This document shows, piece after piece, positions 36,282 through 46,972 of a stretch of 64,000 nucleotides of DNA. Source of the stretch: a virus. The notes beneath the pieces were generated by a model, which ran no database searches, was not told the origin of the DNA, and saw nothing but the letters and a program-made list of their open reading frames with translations. Within the stretch, counting starts at the first letter, position 1; each line of letters begins with the position of its first letter. The translations under genes were made by a program, and so were the position numbers. The DNA is taken from positions 62,001-126,000 of IMG/VR virus record IMGVR_UViG_3300032401_001514; one strand, 5' to 3'.

Positions 36282-38390
36282 TTAAATTTCTTTACCATTC
36301 CTTAAGAAACGACGTTGATTGTCAGATGTAGAAAACATTATGGCTTCTTCACAATCAAAATGTATTGCTCCGTTTGCTCTAAAAACCATATCTTGAGCTG
36401 ATACAATTTCAACACGGCCATAACTAGCAATCTTTAATCCATCACCATCTATTCTAATTACAAATAATTGACCGCCGTTGCTGCCTTGTGATGAACCCTG
36501 AACAACACGCATATCAAATACTCCCTGTCTATAAGCATCATTTTGATTAGCGAATCGGCTATCTGTTCCATTTCCTATTGTAGAACCGCCTATTTGAATA
36601 AGTATATCTCCGTCGTAATTTCCAACATAACTTCTTCCTCGTAAATCCCTGCCTATATTAGAAACTATGCCTCCTGCATAATCTAGCCATAAAGATTGAC
36701 GGTCTATTGTATTAGCTCCTATATTTACCGATAAAAATCCGTCAAGGTTAATGGAACCGCTTCGACCTCCAGCATTGGCATTATCTCCAGAATTCATTAT
36801 GATATCAGTAACTATAGTGTCTATTGGCGGGAGAGCATTTAAACTAGATCTGCTCGTCGGAGAAGACCCACTAGAACCAGGATTAATAAGAGTTCCTGTA
36901 TCTCTGTTTTGAAACTGAAGACAAGTATTCAATATATTATGAAAAGCCGTTCCATATTTAATTGGAGCATCCTCTCTTAATCTATCAAAAGGAACAGAGC
37001 CTTGGCCCGCCGGATCTGTAAGAAAAATAGAGGCGTCATTTGAAAAATCATCATGAAAAATATCTTGTTTACTTATTTCGCCATCAACTTCTATTCTGCC
37101 AAATAAATTAGGATCTGCAATATCGCCTTGCGCAAATAAAATACTGGAACCAGTTTCATATCTTGTTAATAATGGAACGTTACCAGTTTCGCTGGATGAA
37201 GGGATATTAATTTTAAATTGCCCCTCTTTGTCAATGTCAATAAAAAACCTACTTCTATCTCTGCCGTAATCAGGAGCGTGACCAGTTATATTTGAAACAG
37301 CAAGAACGTCGGGTGGCACAAAGATATCATCATTACCAGATCTTTTTCTGGCATTGATTTCAAAATGATATGCTATTGCTTTTCTATGAAGCGCCCGAAT
37401 TCTTCTGAAAGCATCAACGTTCCCTTCTTTATTTCTATTAAAAGAAAAGTCATCTTCTTTTCCAATCGGAATAACACTTCTATTAAGATCAAGAATGTTT
37501 CCTAATGAATCAACAGCTGTTCCTTTAATAATCTCCATTAAATGATTGGGATAATTTAAATTAAGATTAAAAACGTCAGAACGACTATCGGTTCTCATTA
37601 CCCCAATTTGTTTTTGAGGCGTTTTGTTATCGCTATATAATGTTGATTCTTGAATATCATTCGTAAAATTATGTCCATTACTATTTGCAAATTCATATAC
37701 AATCTCATGATCTTCAACTAAAGGCAAATTACGAACCTGCGAACTTGTAGTTACAAAGGCCGGTTTAATTGAACTGTCCATGCTGACATCAAACATTGTG
37801 TCGCTATATTCGTGAGAAGTTAATATAGAAGATGTAGTGTCTCTCAATTCATTTTGTGATAAATCCCTCTCTATTCTGCCTTTAATCACACGATGAGCTT
37901 CTGTGAAAGACATTTCTGTACCATATTTATGACTAACAATATCACGAATAGGATCAAATTGAGAATTCTTACTTGTAGATCCGATATTGGTTCCATCAAT
38001 AGGGTCTACATATAATCTGTTTCTAACTCCTTTTGTAGCAGCCGTTTGAAGCAAAATACGGCCAGCAGAAAATTCGGACATTATATTTCTGCTGGAACCG
38101 CTAGTTCCTCCAGCATTTAAATTTCTAAATATATTATCAGAGCGTATATAAGATAAAATAAACCATTCGCCTCCATGACCACGTTGTATAATTACTGGGG
38201 CTCCTGTTGGTGGAAATCCTGCTATAATCTCACCATTAGGACCTGACCAAGATAACGGCACATGAGCGTCATATTCTAATTTGTTTTCACCAATGCGTCT
38301 TTCATCAACGGCAACACGCACTGAGCCATTGCCATTATAAAAACGGATGGTTGCGCGGCGAATTTGTGGGACGTTAAATACTTCTACCAT
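36282..38390 (-). CDS. baseplate central spike protein (gp5/VgrG-like)
   Basis: A 702-residue protein. The N-terminus (ATIRFYNGNGSVRVAVDERRIG ... HVPLSWSGPNG ... APVIIQRGHGGEWFILSYI, about 13-82) reads as an OB-fold of the kind found at the top of phage spikes. The C-terminus has short repeats such as GDGLKIASYGRVEIVSAQDMVFRANGAIHF (about 655-684), typical of the trimeric beta-helix of gp5 and gpV. The middle is long, with no lysozyme motif seen. It is 4 bases downstream of the hub gene, the expected partner. A membrane-piercing role is inferred from this family pattern. Confidence 0.72.
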   Translation of the reverse strand: MVEVFNVPQIRRATIRFYNGNGSVRVAVDERRIGENKLEYDAHVPLSWSGPNGEIIAGFPPTGAPVIIQRGHGGEWFILSYIRSDNIFRNLNAGGTSGSSRNIMSEFSAGRILLQTAATKGVRNRLYVDPIDGTNIGSTSKNSQFDPIRDIVSHKYGTEMSFTEAHRVIKGRIERDLSQNELRDTTSSILTSHEYSDTMFDVSMDSSIKPAFVTTSSQVRNLPLVEDHEIVYEFANSNGHNFTNDIQESTLYSDNKTPQKQIGVMRTDSRSDVFNLNLNYPNHLMEIIKGTAVDSLGNILDLNRSVIPIGKEDDFSFNRNKEGNVDAFRRIRALHRKAIAYHFEINARKRSGNDDIFVPPDVLAVSNITGHAPDYGRDRSRFFIDIDKEGQFKINIPSSSETGNVPLLTRYETGSSILFAQGDIADPNLFGRIEVDGEISKQDIFHDDFSNDASIFLTDPAGQGSVPFDRLREDAPIKYGTAFHNILNTCLQFQNRDTGTLINPGSSGSSPTSRSSLNALPPIDTIVTDIIMNSGDNANAGGRSGSINLDGFLSVNIGANTIDRQSLWLDYAGGIVSNIGRDLRGRSYVGNYDGDILIQIGGSTIGNGTDSRFANQNDAYRQGVFDMRVVQGSSQGSNGGQLFVIRIDGDGLKIASYGRVEIVSAQDMVFRANGAIHFDCEEAIMFSTSDNQRRFLRNGKEI

Positions 38391-38394
38391 TTGA

Positions 38395-41300
38395 TTACTT
38401 GAAATTATTTTTTACAATATCAACTGACTGTTGTGCAGCTTGATCTGTAATTGCAGTCTGGTTTTTGTTTGTAGAATTTGTTTTTGGTGTTTGTTTAAAT
38501 GTAATCCAAATATCAATTATATTTTGGAATAATACTTCATCTTCCAGAGATACATCTTTATTATTAATTTTCGCTCCTTGACTAAAATCAACGTCGTTTG
38601 AAACTAAATATCTTACAGCTCCCCACGCTTTGGATGAAGCTGATTCTGTATTTTTTGGATATGGATCAATAATTCTGGACTCAATATTAAGGCTTTGTCT
38701 TATTTCATCAGGTAAATTGTTATCTGGTAATAAATTATTAATATCTTGACTTGAACGAATAGTCGGTGTTTTTAACCAATTTATTATAGCGCCTTTTATT
38801 TTCTCTAATATAGGACTTTCGGCAAATCCCAAATCGTTATTTCTATAAGAACGAAGCTCTATTGTTGGATTTTTATTAGAATTTGGAGCAGTTATATTTC
38901 CCAAAGCAACAACCATATCGGCCAAACTTTTAATATTACGAGAAGCAAATCTGCCTCTTAATAAAGCTGTTAAAGGGTCATTGTCTGTTATAGATTGCAT
39001 TACACTGCTGTCAATAGCTACTACAGTAAGTGAAATGTCACCACTAGCGTTTCCATGACGATTATGTTTTATCAGATTAGCCTGATTGCTTTTTGAATAT
39101 AATCCCTTTCCTATAATATCTAAAATTGTTGGAATATATTCTCCAGGATTATGACCATATGTTAATTTCATACTTGTTGTAAAGCCACTATAATTAAAAG
39201 AATGAGTTACTGACTCTACATAAAATAACAAATCTTTACTTTCAATATAAACCACCTCTCCTGGTTGCATATATTCATTGCCAACAATAGTTAAGTCGGC
39301 ATGAAAAATACCTTTTCTAGCTAAGTTTAATAAATAAACAGCGAATGGGGCACATTGAGCTTGTGCGTCTGATAAAAATGGAGCCATTTGCGTCGGCGCT
39401 TTTCTAAATCCATACATACGCCACATGTCATAATCAACAGCAAATGCAGCGGTTACAGCATTTCCTCCTCCTCCAAAATCACTTACGGCCAAGCTGGCTG
39501 GTGGTGGAGTATATCCTTCTCCAAACAATCCACTAACTTCTATAGCAGTAAATGCTGGCGGACTTTCAGTAATGCTCATATTTGTAATTTGATTTTCTTT
39601 AATAATATACCTGCCACCAGAGCCTGGGCCAAGATCATCATTGTCTTCATATTCAATCATATGCTCTATGATTGCAGGTATAGTTCTTTTGCTATCAAGA
39701 TTTGGAAATAATTGTTTTCTAGGAAGGCCGGTATCATATTCTATAACAATATCATCTTCTAAATTTTTAATTGAAGCAGACATTTGTTTTAATAAATTTT
39801 GACGCGAACTAACCAATAAAGACAAATTATTAATAATTTGTAATACATCAGATTGTAATGGGCCAGAAACTGGATTTACATTTAAAATTGGATTTGGCGG
39901 AGTTACTTGAGTGGCCTCTTGTAATCTATTTGTTATTTGCTGGACTCTTATACTGGCATTACTGTTTGATATACTTTCAAATATTTGATTATTATTTAAT
40001 ATAGCAATTCTAGAATCAGTATCAAAGAAAGATGTCGCATTTAACTGACCTGTAATTTGCGAATTAAAAGAACTAAGAGACTTTTGCTTTAATTCAAAAT
40101 TTTCTGGATTTACTTGAGATATTAAATTTCGAATATCTTTGATACCAAGTTTTCCATTTTCATTTGTGACAAACCCGAAATTAGAAGCAACAACAGTATC
40201 CATATTTGTAGGCTTACTTAATAAAGATTCTATGCTAAGATCAGTAGTTTTGCCTAACGCAGCTGCCTGCAATCTTATATTATCTTCAGTTATTTCTATT
40301 TGTTGTTTTAACCCCTCAACTTGATCAACAAATAATGATTCTAATAATTTAGGAAATACTCTTATTCCTGTTTTAGATCTATCACGTAACATTCTTTCAA
40401 ATACAGAACTTGGAACTTTATTGTAAGCTGGAGGCCTGGCTTGTATATGTCCCTGCGAATCTGAAAAAACTTCTAATCCTAATATGCTTTTTACCTTATC
40501 AATGCTACTGGCAATAGACGAGTATTCATTCTTAAATAATTGCTGTAAATTATTTAACCCTTTTTCGAATGACTGTATATCATAATTTTTATCATATTGA
40601 TCATCAACTATGAAAAGATTTTGATCATCATTAGATTTGACTTTCCAAAATCTTCGTTGAGTTAATGTATGTAATTTTTTTCTAAAATCAATACGTTGCT
40701 GTTGTAATTGTTCTTGAGTAACGTTGGTGCTATCGCCCGAAACAGTTGGGTCAAAAGATACGTCGTTTCCAAAAATACGAATCCCTCCAGCATCACCAAG
40801 GTTGGAATTTGCTATTTTTTGCCTTAATGCATTCTGTTGCTCTGCTATTTGAGGATCCAATTCGGCAATTTTCATTCGTACTTGTTGAGCGTTATTGCTA
40901 GATAAATCAGCTCCACCAGTAGATTTATTTGCCAATGATGATGGTATCGATTGTCCTTGCGCATTTATATTAAAAAGTTGTGGGTTTTTTGCGAATACTT
41001 GTCCCTCTGGCGTTTGCACCAATGTGTCAAAAAGCCTTGTTCGTTGCTCTATTAATTCGTTAATCTTTTGATTAGATTGTGAAATATCAAATTGCCCACT
41101 AGCCAAAAAGGCATATGCTCCCTCAGAAACAACTAGTTTTTTAAATGGAATGAAATTTCCCCATACTGAGTTTTGCTCAGTTAGCTCTGACAACAATCCT
41201 TGATAAAATGATTTTGATCCTTGGCCATTAGTTAAATCATCTCTGTTAATAGAACCTGACTCAACAGCTGCTTTCATAAATGTATTATAATTATAAGGCT

Positions 41301-43431
41301 GTGATGTTACTAATAATGATAATACGTTCATTACATCTTGGCCAGCAAATGGATCTTTCGTTAATTTTGGTGAAGAATCTTCTTCTAATGATGAGGTCGG
41401 ATGTGGCTCTCCAAAAACGACTTGAGAGCCAATGCCAGTCTTCCAACGATATACGAATCCATCAGGATCATTTTTAATTTCTCTAAAATCAAATGGAGAA
41501 TTAGCTACGGAAAACTCTCCGTCTTTAGCCATATATAAAGCCGGAGAAACTTGAATGCCTCTAAATCTGCCGTTTTTGAATTTCACGTTTGGTGAATTTA
41601 GCATTCTTTGATTTTCAGGTAATAACTGAGACTCTTTACCTATCATAATGCCAGATGACGCATCAAAATCTGTTTTAAACGGAGTAAGCGGATCATAAAT
41701 CACACTATTAAATACGTCAGGTGATGGGTTTAAATTAATTTGGCTAAGCTCAAAATAATGAGAATTATCAGCGATTGATACACTAACTGTATACTTTCCA
41801 CTAGATGCATCATACTTACTTGTCGTTTCTTTTACTGGGCCAACAAAAGTACTTACTCCTGCCGCTTGTTTTGTAAAATCATTTCGCAATAATATCCAAA
41901 GCCACATTGGAAAATCAGAACCAACAATTGCGTTTTTCTCTACTTCCACAGCCGAATCTTTTGCGCCGCCCCCAAAAAAACTTTTCATGTCATTAAAAGA
42001 AGTTTGCATTTTATTAATTACACTGCTAATTCCTTTTATAATATCTCCACCAGTAAAACTTGGCTCAAATAACCCAGTAACTTTATTGTCAACTATTGTT
42101 TTTGATTGCATAAATACATAAACTATATCCATTGGCTGAATAATAGTTTTGTTGGCATAATGCAAACGCATTTTTTCACGAGCATAATGTATATCTATTC
42201 CTAATTCTGTACCCAAATCATTGAAATTTTTAATTGCAGATTTAGTGGAATCACGCAAACTAAGTAATTGAAATGTGTTTCTAATTATATCTTTTAATAA
42301 TTCTTCTTCACTTTTGCTGCTTTCTAAACGTTCAGCAACAGCAATATTTGCCCTTGTTCTGCTTAATCCATTAGGACCTTCATAAACGCTTGCATCTAAT
42401 TCTACCGACGCCCCAATTCCAAGAAGCCCGGCATCATGATTAAAAATGATATCTTTACCCTCTTCATCAATAATCGCGCGAACACGCTTAAATAAAAGAG
42501 TTGACGAATTTACTAAGAATGTAATAGCAGATACATTCCTTGCCGCTCTCAATTGATTAAGTTGTTGCTTAAACTCATTCGTAATTTTATCCAATTCTGA
42601 CTCGGTAACTGTGAAAAAACTATTTTGTTTAAAGAAATTTGCAGCATCACTAATTGCTTTATTAATATCTTCATTAGTAATAGTCATTAAATTATAAGGA
42701 TCTTCAATTTCCAAACTTGCGCTTCCACCTTTGAAATTTACACTAGTTGTTGTATTTACACTCGCAACAGTGGTTAATTCAAATACGCCAGTTCCTTCAC
42801 CAGTATCACTTGCAAAAGCCGTAGTTCTATCAACTATCCACGATGTAAATTCATTTGGTTCTGAAAGCAATGTAAGCTTTCTAATCGTGTCTAATGTAGC
42901 CCTGGTTTTAGGATCTATGATATCCACACCCAAAGCATCTAGCGAATCTACTCCTGCTAAAATTGCAGGAACCATATATTCGTCTAATGCGCCTTTGTTT
43001 TTAATAACCCTCTCTATTTTACTTAATTTTTCATAAGTTGAAATAGCATTGCATTTATTTTGAAATAATTTTTTAGACGCCCTGAAAAATAACTTATCTC
43101 CAGTATCCATTAAATCAAATCTATAATTATCAATCAAAGAAGAAAATATTCTTTTTTTAATAGCTATTGTTATATTTGGTTCTTGAAGAAGAATCTCATA
43201 AAAATTAGGTTTAACGTTTCTAATATAACCGGATTCAACATACGAACGTTGAGCAGATTGATCAACACGCTTTGCAAAATCACCCAATGCTCCAAAATTA
43301 ATCACACGATCTGGATCATCCGGATCTATCGTATCTAATGATCTAATAGTATTTTCTGATGAAAGCGTTTGTTCATTTAAAGAGGCTAGAAATTCTCCGC
43401 CAACTTTTCCTATATTTGATAAAAAACTCAT
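38395..43431 (-). CDS. large baseplate hub protein (gp27/gpD-like)
   Basis: A 1678-residue protein, far larger than T4 gp27 (391). Two segments carry hub features: KMRLHYANKTIIQPMDIVYVFMQSK (around 425-450), and near 1375-1440 ARKGIFHADLTIVGNEYMQPGEVVYIE followed by FYVESVTHSFNYSGFTTSMKLTYG, which is the strand pattern of gpD/gp27-type rings that hold the spike. Helical coiled-coil-like blocks occur between them (residues about 780-1000, rich in Gln). It precedes the spike gene and follows the 323-residue tail protein, as in other myophages. Long insertions may replace separate hub proteins of smaller phages. Confidence 0.75.
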   Translation of the reverse strand: MSFLSNIGKVGGEFLASLNEQTLSSENTIRSLDTIDPDDPDRVINFGALGDFAKRVDQSAQRSYVESGYIRNVKPNFYEILLQEPNITIAIKKRIFSSLIDNYRFDLMDTGDKLFFRASKKLFQNKCNAISTYEKLSKIERVIKNKGALDEYMVPAILAGVDSLDALGVDIIDPKTRATLDTIRKLTLLSEPNEFTSWIVDRTTAFASDTGEGTGVFELTTVASVNTTTSVNFKGGSASLEIEDPYNLMTITNEDINKAISDAANFFKQNSFFTVTESELDKITNEFKQQLNQLRAARNVSAITFLVNSSTLLFKRVRAIIDEEGKDIIFNHDAGLLGIGASVELDASVYEGPNGLSRTRANIAVAERLESSKSEEELLKDIIRNTFQLLSLRDSTKSAIKNFNDLGTELGIDIHYAREKMRLHYANKTIIQPMDIVYVFMQSKTIVDNKVTGLFEPSFTGGDIIKGISSVINKMQTSFNDMKSFFGGGAKDSAVEVEKNAIVGSDFPMWLWILLRNDFTKQAAGVSTFVGPVKETTSKYDASSGKYTVSVSIADNSHYFELSQINLNPSPDVFNSVIYDPLTPFKTDFDASSGIMIGKESQLLPENQRMLNSPNVKFKNGRFRGIQVSPALYMAKDGEFSVANSPFDFREIKNDPDGFVYRWKTGIGSQVVFGEPHPTSSLEEDSSPKLTKDPFAGQDVMNVLSLLVTSQPYNYNTFMKAAVESGSINRDDLTNGQGSKSFYQGLLSELTEQNSVWGNFIPFKKLVVSEGAYAFLASGQFDISQSNQKINELIEQRTRLFDTLVQTPEGQVFAKNPQLFNINAQGQSIPSSLANKSTGGADLSSNNAQQVRMKIAELDPQIAEQQNALRQKIANSNLGDAGGIRIFGNDVSFDPTVSGDSTNVTQEQLQQQRIDFRKKLHTLTQRRFWKVKSNDDQNLFIVDDQYDKNYDIQSFEKGLNNLQQLFKNEYSSIASSIDKVKSILGLEVFSDSQGHIQARPPAYNKVPSSVFERMLRDRSKTGIRVFPKLLESLFVDQVEGLKQQIEITEDNIRLQAAALGKTTDLSIESLLSKPTNMDTVVASNFGFVTNENGKLGIKDIRNLISQVNPENFELKQKSLSSFNSQITGQLNATSFFDTDSRIAILNNNQIFESISNSNASIRVQQITNRLQEATQVTPPNPILNVNPVSGPLQSDVLQIINNLSLLVSSRQNLLKQMSASIKNLEDDIVIEYDTGLPRKQLFPNLDSKRTIPAIIEHMIEYEDNDDLGPGSGGRYIIKENQITNMSITESPPAFTAIEVSGLFGEGYTPPPASLAVSDFGGGGNAVTAAFAVDYDMWRMYGFRKAPTQMAPFLSDAQAQCAPFAVYLLNLARKGIFHADLTIVGNEYMQPGEVVYIESKDLLFYVESVTHSFNYSGFTTSMKLTYGHNPGEYIPTILDIIGKGLYSKSNQANLIKHNRHGNASGDISLTVVAIDSSVMQSITDNDPLTALLRGRFASRNIKSLADMVVALGNITAPNSNKNPTIELRSYRNNDLGFAESPILEKIKGAIINWLKTPTIRSSQDINNLLPDNNLPDEIRQSLNIESRIIDPYPKNTESASSKAWGAVRYLVSNDVDFSQGAKINNKDVSLEDEVLFQNIIDIWITFKQTPKTNSTNKNQTAITDQAAQQSVDIVKNNFK

Positions 43432-43444
43432 ATCTTCTTACTCT

Positions 43445-44416
43445 TTAAAATATTCCAAAAGCATCTATAATATCTGGTGTTTTAGTTTTACCGGCGGCTC
43501 CGTTCCCAAGGCTAGGATATGTTGAGTCAAGACTTGGCTGATCAACCCTGTTACGTGGCGCTGTAATAACCGGGCTTGTATTTCCTGCAAAACTATAAGG
43601 CGCTCCAACTCTGGGATCGCTGTTGCTTGGACCTGATGTCGCGCTTTTATGCCATGCAAGGAAGTTATTACGAAATCCGCGTTTTTGTGTAACTGTAAAT
43701 GTCATAGAATAATCAAATAATCCAAGTTTGTCTGCACTTTCAGTAACACTAAAATTCTCGAAAAACCCTCTCCATACTTCTCCTGACCAATAAAGCTCCA
43801 CTGTGAAAGCTATAGAAGCAAGAGTTGGTTTGGCTCTAGATACATTTGATATACCACCGTCTTTTGCATTTGTTAATATTTTTCCTACTTGACCAAATAA
43901 TGAACTGCCAAACCCAGTTAAACTATCTTCTTCCGCCCTGTCACGATCCGCTTGTAAAAATAAAGCGAATGGATCAATCATTAATTGTTCGTTCCTATAT
44001 ACATCATTTAAAACATTTATTCCTTCAATCCCAGATGTTCCTGTTGTTCCGCTAATACTTAATGAAGTTAATTCTTCTCCCCAATATTGTAATACATATC
44101 CGCCTTTTGTACGAACTTTAGATATCTGTTTCTTATAATCAACCTTAAAGTTTTGAGGATTAACATACATTTGTATTATAGGCTGTTCAGGAACTAACCA
44201 TCGCATCATATGACGCGCTTCGGAAGCCGGCCTATTATTTGGAACTCTGCTTTGCCTTGTTCCGAAGCCGCTTGTACTAGGCGCCACGTTCGACTCAAAA
44301 CCTCCAGAATTTATACCTCCCGTTAATTTATTAATGCTATTTGTAGCCGTTCCTGATAGACCAGCGCGACCTAATGCATCAAATTGATCATTTGTAAGTA
44401 TTGGTGGTATTGGCAT
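43445..44416 (-). CDS. tail/baseplate structural protein between tape measure and hub
   Basis: A 323-residue protein. The central part (IIQMYVNPQNFKVDYKKQISK, about 79-99, then GGYVLQYWGEELTSLSISG) resembles small proteins that sit between the tape measure and hub in many myophages and contact the tube end, and RGFFENFSVTESADKLGLFDYSMTFTVTQKR supports a beta-sandwich. The C-terminus is Pro/Gly/Ser-rich and probably disordered. A role as tube initiator or LysM-less gp53/XkdP-like protein is inferred from order. No catalytic motif. Confidence 0.7.
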   Translation of the reverse strand: MPIPPILTNDQFDALGRAGLSGTATNSINKLTGGINSGGFESNVAPSTSGFGTRQSRVPNNRPASEARHMMRWLVPEQPIIQMYVNPQNFKVDYKKQISKVRTKGGYVLQYWGEELTSLSISGTTGTSGIEGINVLNDVYRNEQLMIDPFALFLQADRDRAEEDSLTGFGSSLFGQVGKILTNAKDGGISNVSRAKPTLASIAFTVELYWSGEVWRGFFENFSVTESADKLGLFDYSMTFTVTQKRGFRNNFLAWHKSATSGPSNSDPRVGAPYSFAGNTSPVITAPRNRVDQPSLDSTYPSLGNGAAGKTKTPDIIDAFGIF

Positions 44417-44444
44417 AATTATTCCTTAATTATTAACAGAGTCA

Positions 44445-46598
44445 TTAAGAGAGTGCAGGGAGGCCACTTGCTCTACTTTCAATATTCACATGTCCTTTTT
44501 TAACAACAGCTGTAGCTACATTGTGTATATGTTTATTACCAGCTAACAAATCAGTTAAATTAATATTAATATAATAATCTTGAGCAGTAGATTTAATAGC
44601 TTGATTTTTGTCAGCCTCAGCTGTTGCACCAGCTGCTTGTGCCGAACGTAATAACTTTCCTACTCCAGCCTGTGGCGGAGCGGTAGCCGAAGTTCGTTCT
44701 ATTAAATCTCTAGGACCTCTATCTGGTTCCATAGGAATTTGATATTGTGTTGGCAAAACAATTTCTTTGGCTCTTTTTGCAACCTCTGCTACATTTAGAA
44801 ATTCTGTTTTTAAAGCACCAGAGGGTTTTTGACCAGCCGTAGTTGTTCCACCAACGCCAGCCTCTCCACGTTTTCTAATAGCTTCAGCCTCAACTACTCT
44901 TGTTGTATCAAAAGCAGCAGTTTTCTTTCCTTCTGTCATTAATTGATTAATAATCTTTGGCCCACTAATTGTAGTATATTCTCTCGCTGTTTTTGCAGAA
45001 GCGTTTGTCATTATTATACCAATACGTTCGACCCAATTTGCTATACCTGTGATTATTGGAGTTTGCTTATCTTGAACAGCTTCGCCGGCTTTCATTGCTT
45101 TTTGAGTTGTTTCTTCCGGTGTTGTTATTGCTTCTTTTCCAAAACCGGTTTTCATAGAATCTAATAATTTATAAGCTTCCGCATTGCTTTTGGCTAGTTG
45201 CCCAAATGGGCCTTGCCTTAAAAACGCCACTTCTTTTGTTAATTGTGCTGCGGCACCAGAACTTTTGCTTCCTTCCTCAAGACCAATAATTGGACCACCA
45301 CCAAATTGTTTCTTCAAAGCACCCTGCACCATATCAAAAACTTGATCTGATTTGCCTTGTTGTTTTAATAATTCAATTTGATATCCTCCCTGAAGTCCTC
45401 CAGGGCCGCCAGATTGACTAGAAATAAAAGCTTCTTGAGCAACATCTAACTCTGCAATTCCTTTGACCATACCACCAACTATTTCAGCAATACCTTCTGG
45501 TCCAACTCCAGATTTACTTAATGCCGGTCCCATCCTCTCCATAATAGTTAATGCAGCTTGAGAATTATCACCAAAAAATTTAAAAGCGGAACTAGTGTTA
45601 TTTATAAACCCTCTCATTATATCAAGTGGAATTCCAAGGCCTGATACAGACGCTTGCATTCTAGAAATTATTTTTAATGAATCCTCTCCACTAGTATTAA
45701 ATAATCTCATTTGATTATTCATGACTCCAAACACAGTGTCTAAATCACGAACACTGCCTCTATTTATTTTTAAAGCCGCAGTTAAAACATCCGTTGAATT
45801 ACCAGCTCCATCAATATTTTTAATAGTTTCAGTCATAATGCCAGGGATTTTTTGAAGCTGTAATCCAAATTTTTGCACTTCATTCGAACTCATACCAACC
45901 GCTGTACCAGTTGATTCCATACGTTTTCCCCAATTATCCATCATTAAATCAATACCACTCAAATCACTACCAAAACTGGTAAACATGTCTCCTAAATTAC
46001 CAGCTTGTGCTTGTAATGTTATTAATGCATTTTCTGCATTTCTTGATACTTCAAATTGTCCAGCAACTGCTTGAAAACCCTTAAGCGCTTCATTAACGTC
46101 ACCACGCAATGCTTTTGGAAGTAAATTAACTGCTTGTGTAGCTTTTTCAAAATCACTAGATACACTTCCTAATACGTCACCAGATACTTGACTAAGACTT
46201 TTTAATGATTCTGGAATAGGAAAAGCCGCTCTAAATTTCTCACTTTGTTGCAAAGCCATAATTGTAAAACCAGCTATATCTTCCCCACTTTCTCTGAACA
46301 TTTCTTTTACTTTTTGTGAGCTAATGCCTAATGCATCTTCTACTGCTTTAATAGCATCTTTGCTACCATTTGAAATTTTTTGAAACAAATTAGAGGCTAC
46401 ATTACCAAATGCTGAATATTGTCCAAGAGTGCTGGTTGCAGCCGTGCTCATTTTATGCCATATCTCTATTGTTTTAGCCATTGCTTCAGTTACATGGCCA
46501 TGTCCTTCCGATATTGCTTTTAAAAGAGCTGGAGTATCACTAAGCCCTTCTGCCATGGCTTTTAATTCTTCAACTTGAAAATCTTTTATATCAGCCAT
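44445..46598 (-). CDS. tail tape measure-like protein
   Basis: A 717-residue, almost entirely helical protein, rich in Ala, Gly, Lys, Ser and Met and poor in cysteine, with hydrophobic-heptad stretches such as AFGNVASNLFQKISNGSKDAIKAV and PLDIMRGFINNTSSAFKFFG. This composition and its position right after the frameshifted chaperone pair define a tape measure protein. At the usual 1.5 angstrom per residue it would set a tail of about 110 nm, if it is unprocessed. The start ATG is preceded by a weak AGG. No lytic domain is seen. Confidence 0.85.
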   Translation of the reverse strand: MADIKDFQVEELKAMAEGLSDTPALLKAISEGHGHVTEAMAKTIEIWHKMSTAATSTLGQYSAFGNVASNLFQKISNGSKDAIKAVEDALGISSQKVKEMFRESGEDIAGFTIMALQQSEKFRAAFPIPESLKSLSQVSGDVLGSVSSDFEKATQAVNLLPKALRGDVNEALKGFQAVAGQFEVSRNAENALITLQAQAGNLGDMFTSFGSDLSGIDLMMDNWGKRMESTGTAVGMSSNEVQKFGLQLQKIPGIMTETIKNIDGAGNSTDVLTAALKINRGSVRDLDTVFGVMNNQMRLFNTSGEDSLKIISRMQASVSGLGIPLDIMRGFINNTSSAFKFFGDNSQAALTIMERMGPALSKSGVGPEGIAEIVGGMVKGIAELDVAQEAFISSQSGGPGGLQGGYQIELLKQQGKSDQVFDMVQGALKKQFGGGPIIGLEEGSKSSGAAAQLTKEVAFLRQGPFGQLAKSNAEAYKLLDSMKTGFGKEAITTPEETTQKAMKAGEAVQDKQTPIITGIANWVERIGIIMTNASAKTAREYTTISGPKIINQLMTEGKKTAAFDTTRVVEAEAIRKRGEAGVGGTTTAGQKPSGALKTEFLNVAEVAKRAKEIVLPTQYQIPMEPDRGPRDLIERTSATAPPQAGVGKLLRSAQAAGATAEADKNQAIKSTAQDYYININLTDLLAGNKHIHNVATAVVKKGHVNIESRASGLPALS

Positions 46599-46604
46599 TT
46601 ATAC

Positions 46605-46949
46605 CTATTTGCTATCTTTGTTTATCACTTTTCTAATTTGTCTTCTACGTCTTCTGTGCCCTGACTGCATCTCTTTGTCTAACTTATCTTCATCTAATAC
46701 CATTTGTGTTGACTTTTCATATTCTTCGTCCGTTGAAATAATACTTGGATTTTCTGCTTGCATCATTTGCTTAGCTGCATCTGGATTGTGAAATGAACCG
46801 CCCAAAATTGTATAATCTTTCATAAACTTGTGTTTATCTTCTAAATCTGCAATCCAACTTTCATACAACCAAAGTCGAATTATAGGATCCATTTCTTCAA
46901 AAAATAAATCATCAGGGAGCCTTCCGAACGTATTAACTAAATGCGACAA
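46605..46949 (-). CDS. tail assembly chaperone, second frame (reached by -1 frameshift)
   Basis: A 114-residue open frame without a convincing start: the only usable initiation codon is TTG at 46949. It continues, in the -1 frame, from the slippery site at the end of the 224-residue gene, with no stop in between, giving nine extra residues before this frame and a fused product of 347 residues. The text FGRLPDDLFFEEMDPIIRLWLYESWIADL and the basic C-terminus (HRRRRRQIRK) look like the T half of a G/GT chaperone pair, which binds the tape measure during tail assembly. It ends 7 bases before the tape measure gene. Independent translation from TTG is the alternative. Confidence 0.85.
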   Translation of the reverse strand: MSHLVNTFGRLPDDLFFEEMDPIIRLWLYESWIADLEDKHKFMKDYTILGGSFHNPDAAKQMMQAENPSIISTDEEYEKSTQMVLDEDKLDKEMQSGHRRRRRQIRKVINKDSK

Positions 46950-46972
46950 AAACTTGTGATCTGGCTCCCTTG